A stretch of DNA of 40,706 nt from Planctomycetota bacterium. GTDB taxonomy: Bacteria; Planctomycetota; Phycisphaerae; WQYP01. Below, in pieces: positions 32,728-40,706 of this stretch. Under the pieces are notes generated by a model that was not told the DNA's origin, ran no database searches, and saw only the letters and a list, made by a program, of their open reading frames with translations. Position 1 is the stretch's first letter; every line of letters starts with the position of its first letter. Made by a program: the position numbers and the translations under genes. The DNA lies in the NCBI GenBank assembly GCA_021798635.1, contig JAJZGH010000006.1:1-40706 (forward strand). The letters run 5' to 3'.

Positions 32728-34395
32728 ATGGTTAATCGTCCCCGCAGCCCGGAAGTGACTGAAGGTTTTGATCGTGCGCCGCAACGGGCGTTTTTTCGTT
32801 CCATGGGGCTTACCGACGCGGATATTCATCAGCCGTGGGTGGGCGTTGCCAGTACATGGAATCAAGCCACGCCCTGCAACATTACCCTGGATCGACAGGC
32901 TCGGGCGGCGGCTGCAGGGGTCAAATCCGCCGGCGGCACGCCGCGGGAATTTGTGACCATCGCGGTATCTGACGGTATTGCCATGGGGCATGAAGGCATG
33001 AAGGCGTCGCTGGTTTCCCGTGACGTCATCGCGGATTCCATTGAACTTATGATGCACGCTCACCGTTATGACGCGCTGGTGGGACTGGCCGGCTGTGATA
33101 AATCCCTGCCGGGAACACTTATGGCCCTGGCTCGATTAAATTTGCCCGGGATATTTATTTATGGCGGCACCATTCTTCCGGGAAAATTCAAGGGGAAAGA
33201 TGTAACAATTGTAGATGTCTACGAGGGTGTCGGTGCGCATGCCGCCGGCAAAATGACCGATGCGGAATTATACGAACTCGAATGCAACGCCTGCCCGTCG
33301 GCGGGATCCTGCGGCGGACAATTTACAGCCAATACCATGGCGTGTGTCGCCGAGGCCATGGGTATGGCCCTGCCGGGGTCCGGTTCCCCGCCGGCGGTGG
33401 AGCTTTCACGCGATGAATTTTGTCAGGCGGCGGGGCGGCAGGTTCTGCAACTTCTGGAGAAAAACATCCGCCCCAGCGACATCATTACGCGCGAAGCCCT
33501 GGAGAATGCTGTGGCCATCGGCGCAGCCACCGGCGGCAGCACCAATATCTGTCTGCATCTGCCGGCCATAGCGCATGAAGCCGGCCTGAAACTGACCCTG
33601 GATGATATTGAACGCATCAGCCGGCGCACGCCTACTGTCGCCGATCTTAAACCCGGCGGTAAGTATGTGGCTCTGGATGTTTACCGCGTAGGCGGTATTC
33701 CCGTGATTCTCAAAGTCCTGTTGGATGCAGGTCTTATTCATGGCGACTGTAAGACCGTTACCGGTAAAACCATGCGCGAAAATCTCAAAGATGTGGTGCT
33801 GCCGGGCGGCCAGGATGTGGTTGTCCCCGTGGAAAAGGCCATCAGCCCCAATGGCGGTCTGAGAATTCTCAGGGGAAATCTGGCGACGGAAGGCTGCGTC
33901 ATAAAAATCACGGGCGTGAAAAAGTTGCAGCATCGCGGCCCCGCCAGGTGTTTTGATTCTGAACAAGAGGCCATGAAGGCTGTACAAGGCCTGCAAATTA
34001 AAAAAGGCGATGTGGTGATTATCCGCTACGAAGGGCCAAAAGGCGGCCCGGGTATGCGGGAAATGCTGGCCGTAACGGCTGCCATTGTCGGCCAAGGCCT
34101 GGGATATGACACCTGCCTGATTACCGACGGACGCTTCAGCGGCGGCACCCGCGGATTGTGCATCGGCCACGTCGGGCCCGAGGCGCAGGTGGGCGGCAAT
34201 ATTGCGCTGGTGCGCGATGGTGATATTGTCGCTGTGGACGCAGAAAAAGGCACGATAAACGTTGAACTCTCGGATGAAGAACTGGCTGTGCGGCGCAGAA
34301 GCTGGAAGCCTAAAACTCCCATGTATACCCGCGGGGCATTGGCAAAATATGCCAAAATGGTAGGGCCGGCCTGTGATGGTGCCGTGACGCATTAA
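32728..34395 (+). CDS. ilvD: Dihydroxy-acid dehydratase
   Basis: 555 residues. Converts 2,3-dihydroxy-isovalerate and -methylvalerate to the 2-oxo acids in valine, isoleucine and leucine synthesis, with an Fe-S cluster and Mg. Cluster cysteines are visible in [17 protein letters not shown] and [16 protein letters not shown]. The C-terminal [21 protein letters not shown] is the conserved active-site region. Length is normal. AGGAG lies 9 bases before the ATG. No ilvC, ilvB or leu genes are adjacent. Convergent with the GGDEF gene, 8 bases apart. Confidence 0.97.
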   Translation: MVNRPRSPEVTEGFDRAPQRAFFRSMGLTDADIHQPWVGVASTWNQATPCNITLDRQARAAAAGVKSAGGTPREFVTIAVSDGIAMGHEGMKASLVSRDVIADSIELMMHAHRYDALVGLAGCDKSLPGTLMALARLNLPGIFIYGGTILPGKFKGKDVTIVDVYEGVGAHAAGKMTDAELYELECNACPSAGSCGGQFTANTMACVAEAMGMALPGSGSPPAVELSRDEFCQAAGRQVLQLLEKNIRPSDIITREALENAVAIGAATGGSTNICLHLPAIAHEAGLKLTLDDIERISRRTPTVADLKPGGKYVALDVYRVGGIPVILKVLLDAGLIHGDCKTVTGKTMRENLKDVVLPGGQDVVVPVEKAISPNGGLRILRGNLATEGCVIKITGVKKLQHRGPARCFDSEQEAMKAVQGLQIKKGDVVIIRYEGPKGGPGMREMLAVTAAIVGQGLGYDTCLITDGRFSGGTRGLCIGHVGPEAQVGGNIALVRDGDIVAVDAEKGTINVELSDEELAVRRRSWKPKTPMYTRGALAKYAKMVGPACDGAVTH

Positions 34396-34403
34396 GTTTG
34401 CAA

Positions 34404-36575
34404 TTAAAGCTCAGTGCTGCATCGCCATTGCGTGCGCCCGGTCTTACAGGCTTTCACGCGATATAGCGCGCTGTCCGCCTGGCGAAGTACCGCGTTTGAT
34501 TCCGTGGAACCATCGGGGAACACGCAGTAGCCAATGCTGACCGAAACGCTTATGCATCGATTTCCCGGCAGGGAAAATGGTTCATCCAGAACCGCCCCGA
34601 GGCGCGTGAAGTAGGCCTTCGCATCCTCCGGGTTGCGCAAGTCCTCCAGAAGAATAACAAACTCATCACCGCCCAGGCGCAGGGCCGAATCCGTTTTACG
34701 CAAAGCGTTTTTAATTCGCCCGGCCAGAGCGCGCAGAAACGCATCACCGGCCGCGTGCCCGTAAGTGTCATTGATGAGTTTGAAGTCATTGACGTCCATC
34801 ATAGATACGGCCATAAGTGTCTTTTGGCGCTGGGCGCGGGCTGCGGCCTTTTCAATAAAGCCATCAAGCGATGATCGATTGGGCAGGCCCGTAAGGGTAT
34901 CATGTCCGGCCAGCCACGCCTGCTGTGTGAGTTCCTCATCCAATCGCGTGCGAAGGTCAATTTCATCCAGCGCATGGCCCAGCAAAAGTGCCACGCGCGA
35001 TATCAGATTCCGCATCTCCTGATCAAATAAATTTTCATAACTGGAAATCAGCCCCATCACCGCCCAGATATGGCCCTTGCGGTTAATGGGCACGGCGGCG
35101 GCGGATTTTCCGCCAACGGACTGAACTACTTGATGATGCTTTCGCAGTTCAGGATCCGTGGCGTAATCAGTGACCCAGCAAAGTTGGTTTTCGCGCCAGG
35201 CTTGGGCCAGCAGGCTTTTGTCCTCTCCATCAGGTAAGGAAACACGGTGTTTTTGAATATCGTCGGCCCCTTTTCCCGCGATAGCGATATATTCAAAGAC
35301 CCCGCTGCGGTTGGGCCGGGCGGCGGTGACGGTGACAAATAGTCCACCGCGGGCCAGTTGATCAACGGTTTGGGTAAACAGCGTATTTTCATCCGGCGAT
35401 TCAAGAATAATTTCTCCCTGCACGCTTAATGATTTATACAAACTGCTCAGGCGTTCCAGCCGGGATTTCATATCCATTGAATCCAGCGCCCGCCCAAGCA
35501 TTTGCGCGCAACTGGTCAGAAGATTCAGCATGTGCTGATCAAAAAAATCTTTATGGCCGGAAACCACTGTCAGCAGGCCCCATATAACGCCACCGCGATA
35601 GACCGGCGCAGTTGCTAACGCGTTGATGTTTCGGGATGCCGGTTCCCGGTTAAAACTCTTGGCGCGAGGGTCATTGGAATAATCATTGCTGTACTGCATG
35701 CTTTGGGTACGCCACGCTTCGGAGGATAACGTTTGCGTGTCATCAGTGACGGAAAAGGCGAACCCCTGCGTAATTTCTTCGCTCGCCAGTCCGGCACCAT
35801 AACGATACCGCATAATTCCCGTCTCGTCGGGGCAGCCGATTCCCACCAGCAGAAAAGTTCCCTTGGCTACCAGAGTTTCACACGTGCCCTGCAACAACTG
35901 GTTTACATCCGGAGCGCTTAGAATAAATTTTGATTCTTCCACCATCGCCTGGTACAAGCTGTTAAGCCGCTCCAGCGCCACCGACCGGTCTTTCAGACGG
36001 TCGAAGAGATTGCGTCGCTCCAGCGCCCGCCCGATCAGCATGGCGCTGGTGGAAAGCAATTGCAGCATATCGTCATCAAAGAAATCTTCCTTGTGGCTGA
36101 TGACGCCCAGCACGCCCCATATCGCATTATCAACGACAATGGGAATGGATGCCCAGGCGTTGATGTTCATTTTTCGGGCATTGGCCTGAAAACTTGACGT
36201 GCGAGGATCAGTCAGATAATGGTTGCTGACCTGAATTTTCCCACTGCTCATGGCTTCCCCGGACAGCGTGCCGGCACCGAGTTTTATTGAGGTACTGAAC
36301 GTCTTAATTAATTCCGCAGCCTGCCTGCCCGCCGCATGATGATAGCGCACCAGGCCATCGGCATCCGGTGAGCCGATGCCCACAATATCAAAAAATCCCG
36401 TGGCAATGAGCCGCTCGCAAATGCTGTTTAATAAACCGGGGCGATCGGTCGCCTCCACCAGCAGTTGCTCTTGTTCCAGGAGCGCACGATATATACAGTT
36501 CATGCGGTATAAAGCCGATGGAAGCGGCTCCCTTGGAGTGGTTGGTGCGGAATTATCAGCCATCGTATAACTCAT
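34404..36575 (-). CDS. Diguanylate cyclase with three tandem GAF domains
   Basis: 723 residues, no membrane helix. Three repeats of about 175 residues (about 30-205, 206-380, 381-550) share the GAF pattern, each ending in DFFDxxMLxLL...GRAL and joined by helical linkers. The C-terminal GGDEF domain (about 560-715) has the intact active site GGDEF near residue 632 and an I-site RKTD five residues before the motif, so it should make cyclic di-GMP from two GTP and be product-inhibited. What the GAF domains bind is unknown; no cysteine pair or histidine marks a heme or bilin site clearly. GGATG lies about 6 bases before the ATG. No EAL partner is nearby. Confidence 0.93.
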   Translation of the reverse strand: MSYTMADNSAPTTPREPLPSALYRMNCIYRALLEQEQLLVEATDRPGLLNSICERLIATGFFDIVGIGSPDADGLVRYHHAAGRQAAELIKTFSTSIKLGAGTLSGEAMSSGKIQVSNHYLTDPRTSSFQANARKMNINAWASIPIVVDNAIWGVLGVISHKEDFFDDDMLQLLSTSAMLIGRALERRNLFDRLKDRSVALERLNSLYQAMVEESKFILSAPDVNQLLQGTCETLVAKGTFLLVGIGCPDETGIMRYRYGAGLASEEITQGFAFSVTDDTQTLSSEAWRTQSMQYSNDYSNDPRAKSFNREPASRNINALATAPVYRGGVIWGLLTVVSGHKDFFDQHMLNLLTSCAQMLGRALDSMDMKSRLERLSSLYKSLSVQGEIILESPDENTLFTQTVDQLARGGLFVTVTAARPNRSGVFEYIAIAGKGADDIQKHRVSLPDGEDKSLLAQAWRENQLCWVTDYATDPELRKHHQVVQSVGGKSAAAVPINRKGHIWAVMGLISSYENLFDQEMRNLISRVALLLGHALDEIDLRTRLDEELTQQAWLAGHDTLTGLPNRSSLDGFIEKAAARAQRQKTLMAVSMMDVNDFKLINDTYGHAAGDAFLRALAGRIKNALRKTDSALRLGGDEFVILLEDLRNPEDAKAYFTRLGAVLDEPFSLPGNRCISVSVSIGYCVFPDGSTESNAVLRQADSALYRVKACKTGRTQWRCSTEL

Positions 36576-36922
36576 GTTACATCCATAGCTATTATCGGCC
36601 GAAATCGTAATAACTAATCACTGGATTATGCGATTATTGGCTTGACTGACTTGCCAAATTTACTCATGGCCACGAAAAATCGGTTGGACGCCGGCCAAAC
36701 TACAAATATTCAGGTGTGGCAATTTTTCCGGGCACCCCGCATCAACGCGACCGGCGAGCCGCCGGGTTTATCCCGGTGGGCTTCAGCATTCCTGTGAAAA
36801 GGCGGCTTTTTTACCCCGCCCGGAAAAATTGCCACGCCCAAATATTCAGGCCCCGGTGGCATGAGTTGACGTTTCCCCCGGTGTCGGCGAAAGTGAAGTA
36901 TTATCGGCTGTGAGGATGGGCA
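36576..36922. other. 347-base gap containing a MITE-like element
   Basis: Between the divergent GGDEF and IMPase-like genes. Most of it is the element at 36704-36850; the remaining 70 bases before the ATG at 36923 would hold the IMPase promoter, which I could not identify. Confidence 0.55.
36704..36850. mobile_element. MITE-like element with 18-bp perfect inverted repeats and 11-bp flanking direct repeats
   Basis: GTGGCAATTTTTCCGGGC (36716-36733) is repeated exactly inverted at 36818-36835. AAATATTCAGG occurs directly outside on both sides (36704-36714 and 36840-36850), as a target duplication would. The core is 125 bases, encodes nothing, and carries an inner hairpin GGCGAGCCGCCGGGTTTATC (36753 onward) of the same family as 14611-14680. 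No transposase is in the window. An 11-bp duplication is longer than that of most MITE families. Confidence 0.6.
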
Positions 36923-37963
36923 ATGGGCTTATTACCGCGCGAGGGCGCTTATTTTGTCACACATTTGTGTGACTTGGGAAAACAGGTTCGTGCCGCAGCA
37001 ATAGCCGCACGCCCGTCCTGTAACGCGCTAGGCACCCAGCCCCTCTCGCAGGTGGCACGGGAAACTGCCGCCGACACCATTTACGATTTGGATACCCATA
37101 TCGAACCCGTGCTGGAGGAATTTTGCCAAAAGTGGGGGCGCGAAATACCGCTGGTGCTTATTGCCGAGGGCATCGTGGATGAAAATGGTGCCGAGGGCGT
37201 CAAATGCTTCCCCCACGGGATTCAGCCGGCAGAGGCGGCATTTCGCCTGATTGTTGACCCCATAGATGGTACACGCGGGCTCATGTACGACAAACGCTCC
37301 GGCTGGCTTCTGGCGGGTGTCGCCCCCAATAACGGTGATACCACACGCCTATCGGATATTGTCGCAGCGGTTCAGGTGGAAATTCCCACCAGCAAACAAA
37401 ATAAGTCCGATGTGCTGTGGGCCGTGCGGGGGCAGGGCGCAGCGGCCCAGCGGGAGGATTTGTCCTCCGGTCAAACCACCCCTTTGGCGCTGCGCCCCAG
37501 CCGCGCGGTGGATCTGGCGCACGGGTTCGGGTCGGTGGTGAGTTTTTTCCCCGGTACAAAACTTCTGGCGGCGGAATTAATGGAAACCATTTCCCTGCAT
37601 GGTGGCGGCGGAAACGATCCGGGGAGGCCGCTGGTATTCGATGATCAATATATCTCTACCGGCGGCCAGCTCTACGAAGTGATGATCGGACATGACCGAT
37701 TTGTGGCGGACGTGCGTCCCTATTTTTATCACGTCACGCATCAGCCTGCAGGCCTTTGCGCCCATGCCTATGATTTATGCGCCATGCTGATCGCTCAGGA
37801 AGCCGGTGTGATAGTATCCAACGCCTTGGGCCAGCCGGTCGATGGAGTATTGGATGTTACCACGCCGGTAGCCTGGGCGGCTTATGCCAATGAGCACTTG
37901 TATAAGCGCATTGAACCGGTGAGTGTAAAATTTTTTGCGGACCGCGGCTTGTTGTCGACGTGA
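36923..37963 (+). CDS. Inositol-monophosphatase-like (FIG superfamily) protein
   Basis: 346 residues, longer than typical IMPases (about 270). The metal motif is VDPIDGTRGLMY (DPIDGT near 113-118), preceded by LVLIAEG, which supplies the glutamate of the usual EE pair. A second motif near the C-terminus, HAYDLCAMLIAQEAGV, corresponds to the WDxAAG site but with AYD in place of WD. An insert rich in Q, R and T lies in the middle. It could dephosphorylate a sugar or inositol phosphate, or 3'-phosphoadenosine phosphate; the altered late motif makes the substrate uncertain. GAGGATG lies about 6 bases upstream. An SDR gene starts 15 bases after the stop, so the two form an operon. Confidence 0.83.
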   Translation: MGLLPREGAYFVTHLCDLGKQVRAAAIAARPSCNALGTQPLSQVARETAADTIYDLDTHIEPVLEEFCQKWGREIPLVLIAEGIVDENGAEGVKCFPHGIQPAEAAFRLIVDPIDGTRGLMYDKRSGWLLAGVAPNNGDTTRLSDIVAAVQVEIPTSKQNKSDVLWAVRGQGAAAQREDLSSGQTTPLALRPSRAVDLAHGFGSVVSFFPGTKLLAAELMETISLHGGGGNDPGRPLVFDDQYISTGGQLYEVMIGHDRFVADVRPYFYHVTHQPAGLCAHAYDLCAMLIAQEAGVIVSNALGQPVDGVLDVTTPVAWAAYANEHLYKRIEPVSVKFFADRGLLST

Positions 37964-37978
37964 CGATTGGAGGTTTTC

Positions 37979-38722
37979 ATGCAAGTAGTCATTATTACCG
38001 GCGGCGGCAGCGGAATTGGTGCCGCCACCGCGAAAAAACTCCTGGCACGCGGTGACTGTGTGCTGATTGCGGGGCGGGATGGTGAAAAACTAAACGCTCT
38101 GGCCAAAGCCCACACGGGCTTGCCCGGAGACATTGCCTGCTGCCCGGCGGATGTCAGTAAACCGGAAGATGTGCAACGGATTATTAACCATGCGGTGCAG
38201 TGGAAGGGACGCATTGACGCGGTTATCAATGGTGCAGGCGTAGCTCCCATGCTGCCAACGTTTGACATGACCAATGAACAATGGCGCGACATCATCGATA
38301 TTAATTTGTCCTCGGTATTTTATATGACCCGCGCGGTCTGGCCGGTATTTGAAAAACAATTTGCCGCGTTGAAAGAAAGCGGAAAGTCCCCAGAAGAAGC
38401 AGGCGTCATTATCAACATTTCATCCCAGGCGGCGCGTGATCCGTTTGCCGGTTTGGCAGCCTACGGCGCGGCCAAAGCGGGCGTTAATTTATTAACCCGG
38501 GCGACAGCGCGCGAGGGCCGGGATATCGGCGTGCGCGTGATCGCAATTGCACCGGGGGCCGTCGATACGCCCATGTTCCGTTCGTTGCCGATTGCGTCCA
38601 AGGTGCCCGCGCGGGATATTCTCAATCCAACTTCCCTCGCGGAAGCGATCCTTGCGGCAATCGATGGCGGCTTGCGGTATGCCACCGGAGAGACGATTTA
38701 CATCCATCGCAATTGTTTTTAG
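37979..38722 (+). CDS. Short-chain dehydrogenase/reductase (SDR)
   Basis: 247 residues, classical SDR. Cofactor motif TGGGSGIG (about 8-15), NGAG, catalytic serine in IINISSQAA and Y162-x3-K166 (YGAAK). The residues after the second strand (IAGRDGEKL) suggest NADP(H). Late motif APGAVDTPM is conserved. The start at 37979 has TTGGAGG 5 bases upstream; a TTG four codons earlier is only a longer frame. Substrate unknown; together with the IMPase-like protein it might modify a polyol or sugar. Confidence 0.92.
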   Translation: MQVVIITGGGSGIGAATAKKLLARGDCVLIAGRDGEKLNALAKAHTGLPGDIACCPADVSKPEDVQRIINHAVQWKGRIDAVINGAGVAPMLPTFDMTNEQWRDIIDINLSSVFYMTRAVWPVFEKQFAALKESGKSPEEAGVIINISSQAARDPFAGLAAYGAAKAGVNLLTRATAREGRDIGVRVIAIAPGAVDTPMFRSLPIASKVPARDILNPTSLAEAILAAIDGGLRYATGETIYIHRNCF

Positions 38723-38920
38723 GAATAGTTCCACAAAATTGTGCCCCATCCTTTTAAGTCTGTGGATCGCGGCGTTATGCAGCCAGGGCCAGGGGGCGTG
38801 GCAATAATTCCGGGCCGGCGTCTGGGGCGCGGGTTTTCCGGACGAACTATTGTCTTAGCGCCGGCATTTATGCCGTCGATTTCGCAGATAGCCCGATAGG
38901 ATATAAACCTGAACTTCGAT

Positions 38921-38926
38921 TACAAT
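38921..38926 (+). promoter_or_regulatory. -10 box directly before the Tim44-like gene
   Basis: TACAAT ends 8 bases before the ATG at 38935. No Shine-Dalgarno is present in the interval, so a leaderless transcript is likely. No good -35 box is seen at 17 bases. Confidence 0.35.
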
Positions 38927-38934
38927 TCGGCACT

Positions 38935-40706
38935 ATGAAACGCTTTTATTCTATCGTGTTGAAATTGCTTCCGATAATTGCCCTGGCAGGGCCTCTGCTG
39001 GGTGTGTTGGCGGTAGCGCATGGGCGGGCGGGTGGAGGTGAGGGTTTTGGCGGCGGTGGCTTTGGAGGTGGTGATAACGGCGGCGGGGGTGGTGGCGGCG
39101 GTGGTGGTGGGATAATTATCTGGTGGATTGTTGAATATCTGGTGCTGGAGCATCCGGTCGTGGGGATTCCTGTACTGATTGTGGCAGGAATTTTATACTA
39201 TAAAACCCACATTTCCGTCGCGGGATTTGTCCGCGACCAGCGCACCAATGCGGGCCTGACCGCGGTGGATGAAAACGCCGAAGCGCAAGCGGTGCAGGCG
39301 CTGCAGCAATCTGATCCGGCGTTTGATCTGCAGGCGTTTTATGGTCGTGTCAGTACCGCTTTTCTGAAAATTCAGGATGCCTGGTGTGCCCAGAGTCTTC
39401 AGACCATCCGACCCTTTATTTCAGATGGAACCCATGAACGCTTCGGCCTGCAATTCACCGAACAGAAACTGGATGCTCTGCGCGACCGCATGAAAAATAT
39501 CGCGGTGCAGCAAATACAGATGGTGCAATTGATACATGACAATGTGTTTGATTCGGCAACCGTCTGCATCACCGCATCCGCAGTGGATCAAACGCTTTCC
39601 ACCCAGACCGGTGCCGTGGTATCCGGATCAGGTGATGCGGAAGTGTTTACGGAATACTGGACTTTTCTGCGCCGGCGCGGCGCTAAAACTCCCAATGGGG
39701 CGGGCCTGATTGAAGGCAACTGCCCCAATTGCGGCGCGGCCATTGAACTCAATGCCGGCTCGCAATGCCAAGCCTGCCACGCATTGTTACGCAGCGGCCA
39801 GTATGACTGGGTGCTGGCGGAAATAACCCAGGATTCCCAATGGCAACCGGAAACATCACGCGATACCCCCGGCGTGGCAGAGTTGCAGACGCGCGACCCG
39901 AATTTCACGCTCGCCGGCCTGGAAGACCGCGTATCCGTTATTTTCTGGCGGAAAGTCCTGGCGGACCGATTAGGAAAAGTTGACCCGTTGCAGAACGTTG
40001 CCGATGCGACATTTGTGCAACACTACGGCCCGCTTTTGGCAACCCAAGCCAATGGCGTGCGGGCATTCTGGGGAGATTGTGCCGTCGGTGCCGTGCAGAC
40101 CATGGGAATCATCGGCGGTTCACCGATGGATCGGGCCTTGGTGGAAGTGCGCTGGTCCAGTCGCCGCTATCAGACCGACGCATCCGGTAAAGCGCAAAAA
40201 ACGCCGCAAAGCAACATGGCGCAGCATCTGATGGTGCTGGAGCGCAAGGCCGGCGTAAAGACTGATCCGGAAAAGGGTATTTCCTCCGCACATTGTCCCA
40301 ATTGCGGCGCTCCGATCGCGGATGATACCTCCAATGCCTGCAGTTTTTGCGGCACAGTACTTAACGATGGCTCAAATAACTGGGTGCTTCTGGATATGCT
40401 GCCGGTCTATGGGCAGGCCGCGCAGGACTTGCTGCTGCAATTGGCACAAACAAATGCGATGATCTCCGATCCGACACAGACGCGACAACAGGTCGCAGCC
40501 ATGCTGAACGTAGCACCGCCTGCCCCCAGCGGACTGCTGGCCTGGATGGTCAAATGCGTGGTGGACAATGGCAATATTGACGGCAACGAAGCGCGAATGC
40601 TGCAGCATATGGCCGACCGCCGCGGCGTAACCGATGAGCAGTTGCACCGCATGATGGATTCTGCCAGGCGCGGCGAATTGCAAATCACCGAACCCAAAAC
40701 CCCCGA
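38935..40706 (+). CDS. Tim44-like, double zinc-ribbon membrane protein (3' end outside window)
   Basis: 590 codons are open and the gene runs off the window edge. Order: signal peptide or first helix (FYSIVLKLLPIIALAGPLLG), a Gly-rich stretch (about 30-60), a membrane helix (about 62-90), a Tim44-like domain (FYGRVSTAFLKIQDAWCAQS onward), zinc ribbon 1 (C263-x2-C266, C278-x2-C281), a second Tim44-like region (VIFWRKVLADRLGKVDPLQN), zinc ribbon 2 (C454-x2-C457, C469-x2-C472), and a helical tail (WMVKCVVDNGNIDGNEARML) resembling TerB. The repeat of Tim44-like plus ribbon suggests duplication. Bacterial Tim44-like proteins are membrane-associated and poorly known. No Shine-Dalgarno precedes the ATG. 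Confidence 0.82.
   Translation, partial: MKRFYSIVLKLLPIIALAGPLLGVLAVAHGRAGGGEGFGGGGFGGGDNGGGGGGGGGGGIIIWWIVEYLVLEHPVVGIPVLIVAGILYYKTHISVAGFVRDQRTNAGLTAVDENAEAQAVQALQQSDPAFDLQAFYGRVSTAFLKIQDAWCAQSLQTIRPFISDGTHERFGLQFTEQKLDALRDRMKNIAVQQIQMVQLIHDNVFDSATVCITASAVDQTLSTQTGAVVSGSGDAEVFTEYWTFLRRRGAKTPNGAGLIEGNCPNCGAAIELNAGSQCQACHALLRSGQYDWVLAEITQDSQWQPETSRDTPGVAELQTRDPNFTLAGLEDRVSVIFWRKVLADRLGKVDPLQNVADATFVQHYGPLLATQANGVRAFWGDCAVGAVQTMGIIGGSPMDRALVEVRWSSRRYQTDASGKAQKTPQSNMAQHLMVLERKAGVKTDPEKGISSAHCPNCGAPIADDTSNACSFCGTVLNDGSNNWVLLDMLPVYGQAAQDLLLQLAQTNAMISDPTQTRQQVAAMLNVAPPAPSGLLAWMVKCVVDNGNIDGNEARMLQHMADRRGVTDEQLHRMMDSARRGELQITEPKTP

Noticed and set aside
33406..34392. A 328-codon minus-strand frame opposite ilvD
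   Set aside because: It is a shadow of the strongly conserved ilvD frame, rich in His and Gly without any family motif.

Overview
The window looks like ordinary chromosome from a Gram-negative, medium-GC bacterium, most likely a planctomycete (Phycisphaerae-like). This is an inference from four features: a valyl-tRNA synthetase with a non-canonical insertion just before [11 protein letters not shown], many lipoproteins and very large secreted or anchored beta-rich proteins, MlaEF-type lipid transport genes (which imply an outer membrane), and intergenic regions crowded with palindromic repeats. No phage, plasmid, transposase, rRNA operon or CRISPR array is visible. One tRNA (Gly, CCC anticodon) is present.

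Layout. 1-4.8 kb: 3' part of valS, a coiled-coil tail-anchored protein, a lipoprotein, and a small protein followed by a TatD-family hydrolase of the EboB-like type. 4.9-6.8 kb: a two-gene unit of an OLD/AAA_21-type ATPase and a DUF4276 (Toprim-like) protein with overlapping ATGA, which is the best defence-system candidate here. 6.9-8.3 kb: clpP followed 2 bases later by a possible start of a lipoprotein gene. 8.3-9.4 kb: a repeat-rich gap with tRNA-Gly. 9.4-11.7 kb: a secreted SGNH/rhamnogalacturonan acetylesterase-like enzyme and a membrane-anchored protein of unknown function. 12.0-14.6 kb: an operon with 4-base overlaps, HAD phosphatase - YdcF/DUF218 membrane protein - YkuD L,D-transpeptidase-like protein. 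15.0-17.5 kb: KamA-like radical SAM enzyme convergent with cinA. 17.7-21.0 kb: soluble acyl-ACP desaturase, prmC and a GH1 beta-glucosidase. 21.2-24.8 kb: hrpB helicase and a quinone-oxidoreductase-like MDR enzyme. 24.7-27.8 kb, minus strand: mlaE-like, mlaF-like and an HpnB-like glycosyltransferase. 28.1-32.3 kb: a methyltransferase and an 1119-residue zinc-ribbon/TM/beta-repeat protein. 32.7-36.6 kb: ilvD convergent with a triple-GAF diguanylate cyclase. 36.9-38.7 kb: an inositol-monophosphatase-like protein and an SDR. 38.9 kb to the end: a Tim44-like protein with two zinc ribbons, cut by the window edge.

The most unusual material lies between and inside genes rather than in the housekeeping set: at least six families of short palindromic repeats, including REPIN-like inverted doublets and a 125-bp MITE-like element with an 18-bp perfect inverted repeat and 11-bp flanking direct repeats; a codon-usage-shifted insertion inside valS; and two genes whose start codons sit directly behind a -10 box, suggesting leaderless transcripts. 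Many gene starts were moved from the longest ORF to an internal ATG that has a Shine-Dalgarno sequence or fits a signal peptide.
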